Shown: positions 29,124 through 36,690 of the stretch, one piece after another
Position numbering within the stretch: position 1 is the stretch's first letter
How the letters are laid out: the number at the start of each line of letters is the position of its first letter
NCBI RefSeq assembly: GCF_002276045.1
Contig: NZ_NQMR01000023.1
Coordinates: 1 to 43,227, forward strand
Direction: 5' to 3'
Source: Pseudoalteromonas sp. NBT06-2
GTDB lineage: Bacteria > Pseudomonadota > Gammaproteobacteria > Enterobacterales > Alteromonadaceae
Length of the DNA stretch: 43,227 nucleotides
The notes under the pieces: model-generated
What the model was told of the DNA's origin: nothing
Seen by the model: only the letters and a program-made list of their open reading frames with translations
The model's database searches: none
Program-made: the position numbers and the translations under genes

Positions 29124-29936
29124 ATGAAATCAACTAACGCATTTATTAAAATTATCAGTGCCATATTTTTTATATTAAACCCGATAGCTAGCTGGGCAGG
29201 AAGCAATAGTAATCAACAAGCTGTTTTGGACCCTATTGAAATCAAAAATTTTGCTAAAGATGTTGAAAAATATGCAGCATCACAAGGTGCCCGCGCTTTT
29301 ATTATCGCTCGTGCGGGCAGGCCCGAAAAAGACCTACCTAAAGGCATAAAATTCACTCATATAGCTATTGCGATTTATTCATCTATTACCTTAACTGATG
29401 GTGAGCAAGTGAAAGGTTATGCAATTCATAACTTATATCAAAAAGAGGGAGAGTTAAACAAAAGTAGCTTAGTTGTAGATTATCCTGTTGATTTTTTTTG
29501 GGGAGTACAATCTTTAAAAGCTGGGCTCATAATTCCGACACCTCAGTTACAACAAAGATTAATAGAAGTTATTGCAACTGGCAAAAATAAGCAAATACAC
29601 AATGAAGATTATTCAGTAATTGCTAATCCATTTAATGATCAATTTCAGAACTGCACTGAACATACATTAGATGTCATTAACGCTGCCATTTATCAAACAA
29701 CAGACATAGATAGATTAAAAAACAATGCAAAAGCTTACTTTAAACCACAAAGAGTAAAGATCAGTCCATTTAAGTTAATGCTCGGCAAAATGTTTATGGA
29801 TGATGTAACAACAAAAGATCATTCTAAAAAAATATATACAGCTACTTTTTCAACAATTGCACAGTATTTAAAAAATAACGAATTATTAGATACTGCGGTT
29901 GTTTTTAAGCAGAACAAAATAACACCTTTAATTTAA
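29124..29936 (+). CDS. DUF2145 exported protein
   Basis: A 270-residue exported protein of the DUF2145 family. The signal peptide is about residues 1-25 (ending ASWAGS). The conserved family text is visible in order: ARAFIIARAGRPEKDLPKGI (about 56-75), FTHIAIAIYSS (76-86), HNLYQKEGELNKSSLVVDYP (about 102-121), VDFFWG and NCTEHTLDVINAAIY (about 184-198). The Cys and His in FTH/NCTEH resemble the catalytic dyad layout of NlpC/P60-like cysteine peptidases, which is suggestive but unproved. It is in an operon with the small exported protein (14 bp) and followed by the YiaA/B-like gene. Confidence 0.82.
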   Translation: MKSTNAFIKIISAIFFILNPIASWAGSNSNQQAVLDPIEIKNFAKDVEKYAASQGARAFIIARAGRPEKDLPKGIKFTHIAIAIYSSITLTDGEQVKGYAIHNLYQKEGELNKSSLVVDYPVDFFWGVQSLKAGLIIPTPQLQQRLIEVIATGKNKQIHNEDYSVIANPFNDQFQNCTEHTLDVINAAIYQTTDIDRLKNNAKAYFKPQRVKISPFKLMLGKMFMDDVTTKDHSKKIYTATFSTIAQYLKNNELLDTAVVFKQNKITPLI

Positions 29937-29977
29937 AGTACTTTAAATAATACATTAATGAGTGAAAGGAAATTACT

Positions 29978-30186
29978 ATGACGACACAAACATAACAGTA
30001 GGATCAACAAAACCTTACATGCTCGCTTCAATCATAGCTTTAATAATTGGCATAAGTGCATTTTTTGTAGGATTATTTAATTCACAAATGGCACTTAATG
30101 AAAAAGGTTATTATTTAATAATTTTACTCTATGGTTTGTGTTCTATGGTTTCTTTACAAAAAAATTCGCGATACAACACAAAATAA
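29978..30186 (+). pseudogene. YiaA/YiaB-like two-helix membrane protein, frameshifted start
   Basis: The 3' part is a clear YiaA/YiaB-type inner-membrane protein: YMLASIIALIIGISAFFVGL (helix 1), FNSQMALNEKGYYLIILLYG (helix 2) and a basic end (SLQKNSRYNTK). The proper start ATG 29978, with AAAGGA ten bases upstream, gives MTTQT and then a stop. The rest reads ITVGSTKPY only after a one-base change. A GTG at 29962 is in frame with the body and could rescue it (74 residues), but it would use a site with no ribosome-binding sequence of its own. So it is either a recent frameshift or a read error. It is probably the third gene of the DUF2145 operon. Confidence 0.65.
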
Positions 30187-30218
30187 AAGTGATGATAAAA
30201 ACACATTAAGAGCTTGCT

Positions 30219-30247
30219 TAAAGGAATATGCTCCTTAGCTTTTTTAA
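30219..30247 (+). terminator. Possible terminator after the YiaA/B-like gene
   Basis: AAGGA (30221-30225) and TCCTT (30232-30236) can pair, followed by AGCTTTTTTAATT. The stem is short, but the U-run is good. Confidence 0.45.
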
Positions 30248-30348
30248 TTACTTAGGCAAAATTCAATTTTTACTTTGCAATATGCTAATGTAATTAAACA
30301 ACAATTAAGAAATCATAGAGATATGACTAATATAAGCTCAAATATTTA

Positions 30349-30364
30349 GGGGGATCCCCCCCCC
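30349..30364. other. G5-AT-C9 palindromic homopolymer block
   Basis: GGGGGAT followed by nine C residues. The first twelve bases are a perfect palindrome (GGGGGATCCCCC). It stands out sharply in this AT-rich genome and lies 24 bp past the stop of the thioredoxin gene. Confidence 0.8.
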
Positions 30365-30387
30365 TTTTCAACATCTACCTTTGAAGA

Positions 30388-30705
30388 CTAAACCTGTGCC
30401 ACAAAATCTCTTAATTGCGATAAAGAAACCGCGCCGATTTTAATGTCTACTACCTTGCCTTGCTTCATTAATAGTAATGTGGGAATACCACGAATACCAA
30501 AACGAGCCATTAATTTTTGAGATTTATCAGCATCCACCTTAATTACCTTTAAGTCATTTCGTTCCTGCGAAATCGTATCAACAATAGGAGCAATCATTTT
30601 ACAAGGTCCACACCAAGGCGCATAAAAATCAACTAATACAGCACCTTCGAACGACTCTACTTCATTTTCAAAATCACTTGCCTGTATTTCATTCACATTC
30701 AACAT
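30388..30705 (-). CDS. Thioredoxin
   Basis: Cytoplasmic dithiol-disulfide oxidoreductase of about 105 residues with the exact active site FYAPWCGPCKM (WCGPC), then KVIKVDADKSQKLMARFGI, RGIPTLLLMKQG (the cis-Pro loop) and a C-terminal helix. Length and order are those of classical TrxA. The ATG at 30705 touches the end of a miniature element: the bases upstream are element sequence, so the gene has no native ribosome-binding site or promoter left. A GTG in the element end (30720) is in frame and would add five residues (AWVY, then M). Expression must rely on the element or on read-through, or the gene is silent. A LysR gene faces it beyond the element. Confidence 0.88.
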   Translation of the reverse strand: MLNVNEIQASDFENEVESFEGAVLVDFYAPWCGPCKMIAPIVDTISQERNDLKVIKVDADKSQKLMARFGIRGIPTLLLMKQGKVVDIKIGAVSLSQLRDFVAQV

Positions 30706-31020
30706 ATATACCCAAGCCACTTCAAGATGTGAGGTTCAGGACTACTGAGCAATTCATGATCTAGGCGCATCTTTGCATTAATGGTTACTCCCTTAAAAAA
30801 AGATGGACCGGCAATATGCTCCTGCATTGCTCTAGTACCTACATCCATGCAGGCAACAACGAGCATGATTTGCTCAGAAGTCCCTGTAAGGTTGGTTTAT
30901 AAATGCTTTATGCAGCGTTATTGATTTTGAAAAGGGAATAACCATGTTCTTCAATCAATGCCTTGCCTAAAGCATTTCTAATTCCACCTGAATCCTGCAT
31001 CTTGAAGTGGTTTGGGTATA
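30706..31020 (-). mobile_element. Miniature inverted-repeat element, copy 3 (long form)
   Basis: Same family as copy 2 and in the same orientation, ends TATACCCAAGCCACTTCAAG and CTTGAAGTGGTTTGGGTATA. It contains an additional 48-bp block (about 30809-30856; within it CTGCATTG...CATGCAGG) that can form its own hairpin and is absent from copies 1 and 2. It is inserted directly against the thioredoxin start codon, between that gene and a LysR-type operator. Confidence 0.88.
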
Positions 31021-31089
31021 TGCCTCCTTTTATTGATTTAACGACAGTCTAAATAAATTAAATCCATTTGATTAGAGGTTAAACATTAA

Positions 31090-31119
31090 AAACATTGTTC
31101 TATATTTAGAACAATGTTT
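31090..31119. promoter_or_regulatory. 13-bp perfect palindromic operator, probably for the adjacent LysR
   Basis: AAACATTGTTCTA (31090-31102), centre TATT, TAGAACAATGTTT (31107-31119). It lies 37 bp before the LysR start, the normal place for an autoregulatory site, and has no U-run, so it is not a terminator. Before insertion of the miniature element it would also have lain close to the divergent thioredoxin gene. Confidence 0.7.
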
Positions 31120-31155
31120 AAATTTACACTCATAAATTAATTAAAGAGATACTCA

Positions 31156-32028
31156 ATGAAAGCTAACTTAGATGATTTATATATGTTTGTTGTTTTGGTT
31201 GAATCTGGTTCATTTACCCTAGCAGCTAAAAAATTAAACATGCCAAAATCTAAATTAAGCCGCCATTTAGTTCAATTAGAAAAAAAACTCGCAACTCAGC
31301 TTCTGATCCGAACAACAAGAAGCCAAGAATTAACGCAAAGTGGTCAATTACTTTATCAAAAAAGTAAGCCGCATATTGAAGCATTATATAAAGTTGAAGA
31401 AGAAGTAGCGTCTTTTATCAGCGAACCCAAAGGTCAGCTTAATATTTTATTACCTCTTGAATTTTTCAATCGTATTATCAGTGAATTAATAACAGATTTT
31501 GCAAAGCAATACCCAAAAATAAGCTTAACTTGCTCTCATTATTCTGGTGACACGCCTGAAATCAATCACACCACAGATCTAACATTTGTATTGCACGAAC
31601 TCCCTCTACCGACATCAAATTTGATAGGAAAAAATTTATTAAGCTTTCCACAATCATTATTTGCTTCAATAGATTACGATATTACAAAATTATCAAAACC
31701 AGAACACTTAGCAAATGAATCGTGTATTTTAGCTAATCCTCTTGAGCAATGGCTTTTTCGTGATAAAGATAAATTACAAACTGTTCCTATCGATGGACGA
31801 GTTGTACTTCCTAGCCCTGAAATGCGCTTAGAAGCAATGCACAGAGGTCTAGGTATCGTTAAATTACCAGACTATACTTGCCAAGGTAGCACTACAGTCA
31901 AAAAAATAAAACTAACCATAAATCCGGTAGCGCAGCAGCTAAGTGTTTTATATCAAAGCAGAAGTATTCCATTAAAAACACGTGCTTTTTTAGATTTTTT
32001 TCAAAACAATATAGGTAGGTTGTCCTAA
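31156..32028 (+). CDS. LysR-family transcriptional regulator
   Basis: A 290-residue LysR protein. The N-terminal winged HTH is DLYMFVVLVESGSFTLAAKK then LNMPKSKLSRHLVQLEKKL (about 7-45), followed by TRSQELTQSGQLLY. The rest is the two-lobed co-inducer domain (GQLNILLPLEFFNRIISELI onward). It groups by eye with the AaeR/DsdC-like 'LysR, one-lobe PBP2' members common near reductases. A perfect palindrome precedes it. Its divergent partner was probably thioredoxin, now separated by a miniature element. Downstream lies only a DUF885 tail remnant. The effector is unknown. Confidence 0.87.
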   Translation: MKANLDDLYMFVVLVESGSFTLAAKKLNMPKSKLSRHLVQLEKKLATQLLIRTTRSQELTQSGQLLYQKSKPHIEALYKVEEEVASFISEPKGQLNILLPLEFFNRIISELITDFAKQYPKISLTCSHYSGDTPEINHTTDLTFVLHELPLPTSNLIGKNLLSFPQSLFASIDYDITKLSKPEHLANESCILANPLEQWLFRDKDKLQTVPIDGRVVLPSPEMRLEAMHRGLGIVKLPDYTCQGSTTVKKIKLTINPVAQQLSVLYQSRSIPLKTRAFLDFFQNNIGRLS

Positions 32029-32066
32029 ACTAATGATCATTTATTTGCTCATAATTTCAAAGTATT

Positions 32067-32240
32067 GTTAACATAGGGCAAGCAACTTCTTATAAAGTCG
32101 GTATGATGAAAATATTCTCTTTAAGAAAAAAAGCCAAAAAAGCTTTAGGTAAAAAATTTACATTAAGAGATTTTCATGATGTCGTGCTAAAAAATGGTGC
32201 GGTGCCTTTAAATATTTTAGAAACGCTTGTTGAACAATAA
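32067..32240 (+). pseudogene. C-terminal tail remnant of a DUF885 protein
   Basis: An open stretch with no usable start reads IGQATSYKVGMMKIFSLRKK, then AKKALGKKFTLRDFHDVVLK and NGAVPLNILETLVEQ to TAA 32238-32240. This is the conserved end of DUF885 proteins (GQAtaYk.G...i..LR..a...LG..Fd...FHd..L..GavPL..Le). About 55 codons of an approximately 600-residue protein survive. The break is at about 32067, 37 bp after the LysR stop, so a deletion joined the two. Confidence 0.72.
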
Positions 32241-32323
32241 AAGCCCAAAACTAAAAGCGGGGGGATAAATATCCTTATAGCACTTAAGAAAAGCGCATTG
32301 CTTATATCGATTTAAGTTACTTT

Positions 32324-33217
32324 TTAAAGCCCTGATTGAGATAAAAACATTGTGAGCGCTTTTAGTCCTTTACCTTTATTACCTATTTTCCATGCTAAGA
32401 AACAATCGGCGATATTCCTATCACCTAAATTTATTTCTATCAATTCTCCAGTTTTTAAATATTGCTCAACTCTATAGCGAGGTAAGTAACCTATACCAAT
32501 ACCAGCTAGTTGCGCTGATATTTTTTGCTCTATATTTTGCACATATAATGTTTGCTGACTCTCAATCAAACCCACTGTTCGGGTCACATTTATTTTAGCT
32601 GTATCGTGAGTAACAATACGTCTTATATTTTTAAGTTCAGCTTTAAATGCAGTCGTATTTTTCGCTAAATGCGCTTTAGGATGGGTACTTGCAATTACAG
32701 GGATCATATCAATTGACTGTAAAGGCACAGCTCTAAATCCTTTTTGCAATGGTACTGGACTAGGTACACCAACAGCTAAATTAACTTCATCATGCTCTAA
32801 CGCATCCCAACCACCATTTAAAACACTTTCTCTGATATCAATTTCAATTGATGGATGCACTAATAAAAACTTTGACAAAACATTAAAAAAAAGTGCTTTA
32901 TCTATCACTGATTCAATTGCAATATTAATTTTTGTTTCCCAGCCCGTTGCAACTTGTTTGGCTTTATCTGCTAACTGGTTTGTTGCTTGAAGAATCTGTC
33001 TGCCATCTACTAATATCACCTTACCAGCATGAGTCAAAACAGATCTTCGTCCTTGGCGCTCAAATAAAGTGATATTTAATTGTTCTTCTAATTTTTGAAC
33101 TACATAAGATAATGCTGAAGTTGCTTTATTCAATTCTTCCGCTGCTTTTGCAAAGCTTTGACGCCGATCAATCGCATCTAAAACTGTTAAAGCCTCTATT
33201 GTGATTGGGTTCTTCAT
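32324..33217 (-). CDS. LysR-family regulator, YhaJ-like
   Basis: A 297-residue LysR protein. HTH: ALTVLDAIDRRQSFAKAAEE then LNKATSALSYVVQKLEEQL (about 6-45), the latter with the 'SALSY' recognition helix typical of the YhaJ/AaeR-like group. The effector domain follows (INIAIESVIDKALFFNVLSK). It is divergent from doxX, glutathionyl-hydroquinone reductase and pirin, the same gene set that surrounds yhaJ in E. coli (yqjF, yqjG, yhaK), so it probably activates them in response to quinones or aromatic electrophiles. I prefer ATG 33217; ATG 33229 is also possible and neither has a strong ribosome-binding site. A 19-bp palindrome lies just upstream. Confidence 0.87.
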   Translation of the reverse strand: MKNPITIEALTVLDAIDRRQSFAKAAEELNKATSALSYVVQKLEEQLNITLFERQGRRSVLTHAGKVILVDGRQILQATNQLADKAKQVATGWETKINIAIESVIDKALFFNVLSKFLLVHPSIEIDIRESVLNGGWDALEHDEVNLAVGVPSPVPLQKGFRAVPLQSIDMIPVIASTHPKAHLAKNTTAFKAELKNIRRIVTHDTAKINVTRTVGLIESQQTLYVQNIEQKISAQLAGIGIGYLPRYRVEQYLKTGELIEINLGDRNIADCFLAWKIGNKGKGLKALTMFLSQSGL

Positions 33218-33234
33218 AAAAATACACATTTAAT

Positions 33235-33253
33235 TGTTCAAATTATTTGAACA
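33235..33253. promoter_or_regulatory. 19-bp palindromic LysR operator
   Basis: TGTTCAAATTATTTGAACA: arms TGTTCAAAT and ATTTGAACA around a single T. It contains the T-N11-A layout of LysR sites (TCAAATTATTTGA). It is placed 18 bp from the LysR start and about 90 bp from doxX, in the only region that can serve both directions. Confidence 0.8.
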
Positions 33254-33341
33254 TTCTAATCTAAAAATCACTGTGTTTTGAATTTTTATATTCAATAAAC
33301 TGGTTATATCAAATCGACAGAGCACAATAGAGGAATTAATC

Positions 33342-33803
33342 ATGAAACTTTCAACAATGAAACAACTTATACAAAATACAATATTTTCAAAATCAGGTTT
33401 AGATACAGTGGCATTACGCTTTGGTGCTGGTGCTATCTTTTTTGCCCATGGCGCACAAAAGCTATTTGGCTGGTTTGAAGGTTATGGATTGGAAGGCACT
33501 GGTGGTTGGATGGAATCTATCGGTATTACGCCAGAAATTTTAATGGCTACAATGGTCAGTTCAGCTGAATTTTTTGGTGGTCTATTTTTAATGCTAGGCT
33601 TGTTGGTACGCCCTACCTCTATTATATTAGCTATCACTATGTTAGTTGCTATTTTTAGCGTTCATATCAATAACGGTCTATTCATGAGTAATAACGGTTA
33701 TGAGTTTGCTTTATCTCTATTAATTATCAGCATCAGTTTAGCCTTTAGAGGCGCAGGCAGCTTAAGTGTAGATAAATTAGTAACTAAAAAGTTAGGAGCA
33801 TAG
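33342..33803 (+). CDS. DoxX-family membrane protein (YqjF-like)
   Basis: A 153-residue inner-membrane protein with four predicted helices. Family text: ALRFGAGAIFFAHGAQKLFGWF (about 24-45), then GLEGTGGWMESIGITPEILM, AEFFGGLFLMLGLLVRPTSI and a last helix FALSLLIISISLAFRGAGSL. DoxX/YqjF proteins sit with quinone- or thiol-stress genes. It is the first gene of an operon with the hydroquinone reductase (2 bp gap) and pirin, and is divergent from the YhaJ-like regulator. ATG 33342 has GAGGAA eight bases upstream. It is the best candidate for the direct target of the 19-bp operator. Confidence 0.88.
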   Translation: MKLSTMKQLIQNTIFSKSGLDTVALRFGAGAIFFAHGAQKLFGWFEGYGLEGTGGWMESIGITPEILMATMVSSAEFFGGLFLMLGLLVRPTSIILAITMLVAIFSVHINNGLFMSNNGYEFALSLLIISISLAFRGAGSLSVDKLVTKKLGA

Positions 33804-33805
33804 TC

Positions 33806-34783
33806 ATGGGATTATTACAAAATGGTCAATGGGTTGATGCTTGGTATGAAACTAAAGCAAATAAAGGCGAATTTAAGCGCCAAGTCAGTAAGTTTAGAAA
33901 TTGGGTCACACATGATGGCAGCGCGGGACCAACTGGTACATCGGGTTTTAAAGCTGAAAAAGACCGCTATCATTTATATGTTTCTTTAGCGTGCCCTTGG
34001 GCACATCGCACATTAATTTTCAGAGCATTAAAACAGCTTGAAGATTATATAGATGTCACTGTAGTTGATGTACTTATGGCAAAAAATGGCTGGGAAGTGA
34101 GTGATCCTTTATACGATTTTAATTATTTATATCAGTTATATTTAAAAGCTGATGCACAATATGAAGGTCGTGTAACTGTACCTGTTTTATGGGATAAACA
34201 AACAAAAAAAATTGTCAGTAATGAATCAGCAGATATCATCAGGATGTTTAATACAGCATTTAATCAGCTTACTAATAACCAAGATGATTATTACCCTAAA
34301 GCATTGCAAAATGATATCGACCAATTAAACGAACGTATTTATTCAGATATTAACAATGGTGTATATCGTAGTGGCTTTGCTACAACGCAAAATGCTTATA
34401 AACTCGCTTATCATACGCTTTTTGATGCTTTAGATTGGATTGAAAATATATTAACAAACAACCGATACTTAACTGGCGATACGATCACCGAAGCTGATTG
34501 GAGACTATTTACAACACTCATACGTTTTGATGCTGTATATCATGGCCATTTTAAGTGTAATAAACAAAAGCTAGCTGACTACCCAACTATCAGTGGTTAT
34601 ATCCGTGAGCTTTATCAAATTAAAGGCATTCAAAAGACAGTAGATATGGCTCATATAAAAGATCATTACTACAAAAGCCATACCAGCATTAACCCTACAG
34701 GTGTTGTACCTATCGGTCCTGAACTTAATTTTATGCAACCCCATGGGCGTGATGAAATAAATAAAGCTGGAGTTAAGTCATGA
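33806..34783 (+). CDS. yqjG: Glutathionyl-hydroquinone reductase (YqjG/ECM4 type)
   Basis: Xi-class glutathione transferase that reduces glutathionyl-hydroquinones, releasing the hydroquinone. It has 325 residues. The thioredoxin-fold half has LYVSLACPWAHRTLIFRALK with catalytic C63 in the CPWAHR motif, and VPVLWDKQTKKIVSNESADI, the glutathione-binding cis-Pro and Ser. The helical half has GVYRSGFATTQNAYKLAY, YLTGDTITEADWRLFTTLIR and VYHGHFKCNKQ, all distinctive of this class. It begins 2 bp after doxX and overlaps pirin by four bases (ATGA), indicating translational coupling. The end (NPTGVVPIGPEL) is also family-typical. Confidence 0.93.
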   Translation: MGLLQNGQWVDAWYETKANKGEFKRQVSKFRNWVTHDGSAGPTGTSGFKAEKDRYHLYVSLACPWAHRTLIFRALKQLEDYIDVTVVDVLMAKNGWEVSDPLYDFNYLYQLYLKADAQYEGRVTVPVLWDKQTKKIVSNESADIIRMFNTAFNQLTNNQDDYYPKALQNDIDQLNERIYSDINNGVYRSGFATTQNAYKLAYHTLFDALDWIENILTNNRYLTGDTITEADWRLFTTLIRFDAVYHGHFKCNKQKLADYPTISGYIRELYQIKGIQKTVDMAHIKDHYYKSHTSINPTGVVPIGPELNFMQPHGRDEINKAGVKS

Positions 34784-35607
34784 GAAAACTCAAACAAGTC
34801 ATTAATGCTTTCGCTTCTCAGGATGGTGATGGAGTTATTATTCATAGAGTCGGTGGACAGCATACTCACCAGTTTTTAAACCCATTTTTAATGTTAGATG
34901 AAATCAACTCAGACAATGCCAGTGATTACATAGGTGGATTTCCAGCACACCCTCATAGAGGTTTTGAAACTATCACTTATATGAAAGTTGGTAAAATGCG
35001 TCATAAAGATAATATGGGTAATAACGGCATCATTGAAAGTGGAGATGTACAATGGATGACAGCTGGTAAAGGTGTTATTCATTCAGAAATGCCTGAACAA
35101 GAAAATGGCTTATTGCATGGTTTTCAAATTTGGTTAAATTTACCAGCTAACGAAAAGCTAAAAGCCGCAGCTTATAGGGACTTGCGTAATAAAGATATTC
35201 CTAAATTACATTTAACATCTGGCGGTAAAGTCAGTGCAGTTTCGGGCTCTGTGCTTGTTGATGCACAACAAATTACGGGCCCTTTACCTGAACTTTCAAC
35301 TCAGCCAGTATTTTTAGATATAGAACTTAATGAAAACGAAGCTATATCACTTAAATTTAACTGCCATAATCCTGCATTAGTCTTTATTTATCAAGGTGAT
35401 TCAACTCAACTGAAATATCGTCAGATGGGGCTTTATTCCACTGGTGAAACCTTGTCTATACAAGCAAAAAATAATGGATTAAAGGCTATCATTTTAAGCG
35501 GTACACCTATTCACGATCCGATAGTGCAATATGGTCCATTTGTTATGAATTCTAGAGAAGAAATTAACCAAGCTATATTTGATTATCAAAACAATCAATT
35601 TGTATGA
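34780..35607 (+). CDS. Pirin-family protein (YhaK-like)
   Basis: Bicupin protein of 275 residues. The metal site is complete: FPAHPHRGFETITY gives H57 and H59, and VIHSEMPEQ gives H101 and E103. GDVQWMTAGKG (88-98) and GFQIWLNLPANEK confirm pirin. Several bacterial pirins, including YhaK/YhhW, act as quercetin 2,3-dioxygenase or redox sensors. Here it is translationally coupled to the hydroquinone reductase (ATGA overlap), matching the yqjF-yqjG-yhaK set of E. coli. The C-terminal cupin ends in a normal tail (PFVMNSREEINQAIFDYQ). The actual substrate here is unknown. Confidence 0.92.
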   Translation: MRKLKQVINAFASQDGDGVIIHRVGGQHTHQFLNPFLMLDEINSDNASDYIGGFPAHPHRGFETITYMKVGKMRHKDNMGNNGIIESGDVQWMTAGKGVIHSEMPEQENGLLHGFQIWLNLPANEKLKAAAYRDLRNKDIPKLHLTSGGKVSAVSGSVLVDAQQITGPLPELSTQPVFLDIELNENEAISLKFNCHNPALVFIYQGDSTQLKYRQMGLYSTGETLSIQAKNNGLKAIILSGTPIHDPIVQYGPFVMNSREEINQAIFDYQNNQFV

Positions 35608-35626
35608 TATATCAAAGCAACATGCA

Positions 35627-35678
35627 TGCAATTTATTAAGGTGCTATCGCCTCAGTATGGAGCCATTAATAAATTGCA
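35627..35678. other. 13-bp perfect inverted repeat with 26-nt loop
   Basis: TGCAATTTATTAA (35627-35639) and TTAATAAATTGCA (35666-35678). It lies between the pirin operon and the convergent PEP-mutase-like gene. There is no U-run, so it may be a transcription-end or mRNA-stability structure, or the scar of a small palindromic repeat. Confidence 0.65.
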
Positions 35679-35730
35679 TTCTAGAAATCGTGTAAGTTAC
35701 TTTATTGAACAAGTTAAATAACTATAATAA

Positions 35731-36564
35731 CTATGGCTTAAGAAACTCCTGAGTTTTAACAACTTGCTCTCTTTGAGAAAAGGTAAGCATTTGCTCGGCA
35801 ACTGCCCCTGAGTTTCCAGATTGATAAATTTCAGATAAAACATGTTTCATACCTGCCATCGCAGCTCGCTGTAAATCTGAAGGAATTATTATCAATTGAT
35901 AACCAAGTTCTTTTAAACGTTCACTGGATACTAAAGGTGTTTTACCACTGTGAAACATATTAATCAATTTTGGACCAGGTACTTGCTGCGCTATTAACTC
36001 TATCTGCTCAAGGGTTTCTGGTGCTTCAACAAAAATCATATCGGCACCCGCTGCTACATATTGTTTAGCTCTTTTTAGCGCATCTTCAAACCCAGTAACG
36101 GCAATTGCATCAGTACGTGCAATTATCAACATGCTATCAGCATATTTTTTTGCAACTGCTATTTTTTGTTGCATTTCTTTAATACTTATCAGCAACTTAC
36201 CATCTAAATGACCACAGCGCTTAGGGAACTGCTGATCTTCTAAATGCAATGCAGCTACTCCTGCATTATTAAATAATTCTACTGTGCGTTTAACATTGAT
36301 TTCATTACCAAAGCCCGTGTCAGCATCGGCAATAACAGGTAAGTTAGTCGCTTCAACTATTTGCCTCACTCTGTCAGCTACCTCAGTTAAGGTAAGTAAA
36401 CCAATATCTGGCACACCACAGCTTCGAGCAATAGCCCCACCACTTGCATAAATTGCACTAAAACCTGCTTGCTCTGCTAAACGGGTAGATAAACCATCAA
36501 ATACACCCGGTGCTGTTACTATTTCTTGCTGTTTAATTAATTCAACTAATCTATTGTTTTTCAT
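35731..36564 (-). CDS. Isocitrate lyase/PEP mutase-superfamily lyase (PrpB or oxaloacetate decarboxylase type)
   Basis: Metal-dependent TIM-barrel carbon-carbon lyase, 277 residues. Superfamily features: TAPGVFDGLSTRLAEQAGF (17-35), SGGAIARSCGVPDIGLLT, VIADADTGFGN with metal-binding D80/D82, LEDQQFPKRCGHL with the active-site KRCGH motif (115-119, C117 nucleophile/acid), IIARTDA and ADMIFVEAPE. KRCGH is the methylisocitrate lyase/isocitrate lyase form; the length fits PrpB, 2,3-dimethylmalate lyase or oxaloacetate decarboxylase, which cannot be separated by eye. I use ATG 36564 (ACAGG eight bases upstream), not the in-frame TTG at 36582. An AraC regulator is divergent; no prpC or acnD is nearby, which argues against the methylcitrate cycle. 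Confidence 0.86.
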   Translation of the reverse strand: MKNNRLVELIKQQEIVTAPGVFDGLSTRLAEQAGFSAIYASGGAIARSCGVPDIGLLTLTEVADRVRQIVEATNLPVIADADTGFGNEINVKRTVELFNNAGVAALHLEDQQFPKRCGHLDGKLLISIKEMQQKIAVAKKYADSMLIIARTDAIAVTGFEDALKRAKQYVAAGADMIFVEAPETLEQIELIAQQVPGPKLINMFHSGKTPLVSSERLKELGYQLIIIPSDLQRAAMAGMKHVLSEIYQSGNSGAVAEQMLTFSQREQVVKTQEFLKP

Positions 36565-36690
36565 AAAATATACCTGTTTCAAAAATTCAACATTCCAAGT
36601 AGACCCATAAAGCTAAGTTACTTGATTACTTTATTGAATAAACAGCATATACTGACAACATATGTCTTTCTTACTAAAAAAGTGCTTTTT

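Noticed and set aside
29957..29980. Seven-codon mini-frame overlapping the YiaA/B ATG as a leader peptide
   Set aside because: No ribosome-binding site, no supporting structure, and the overlap is readily a coincidence.
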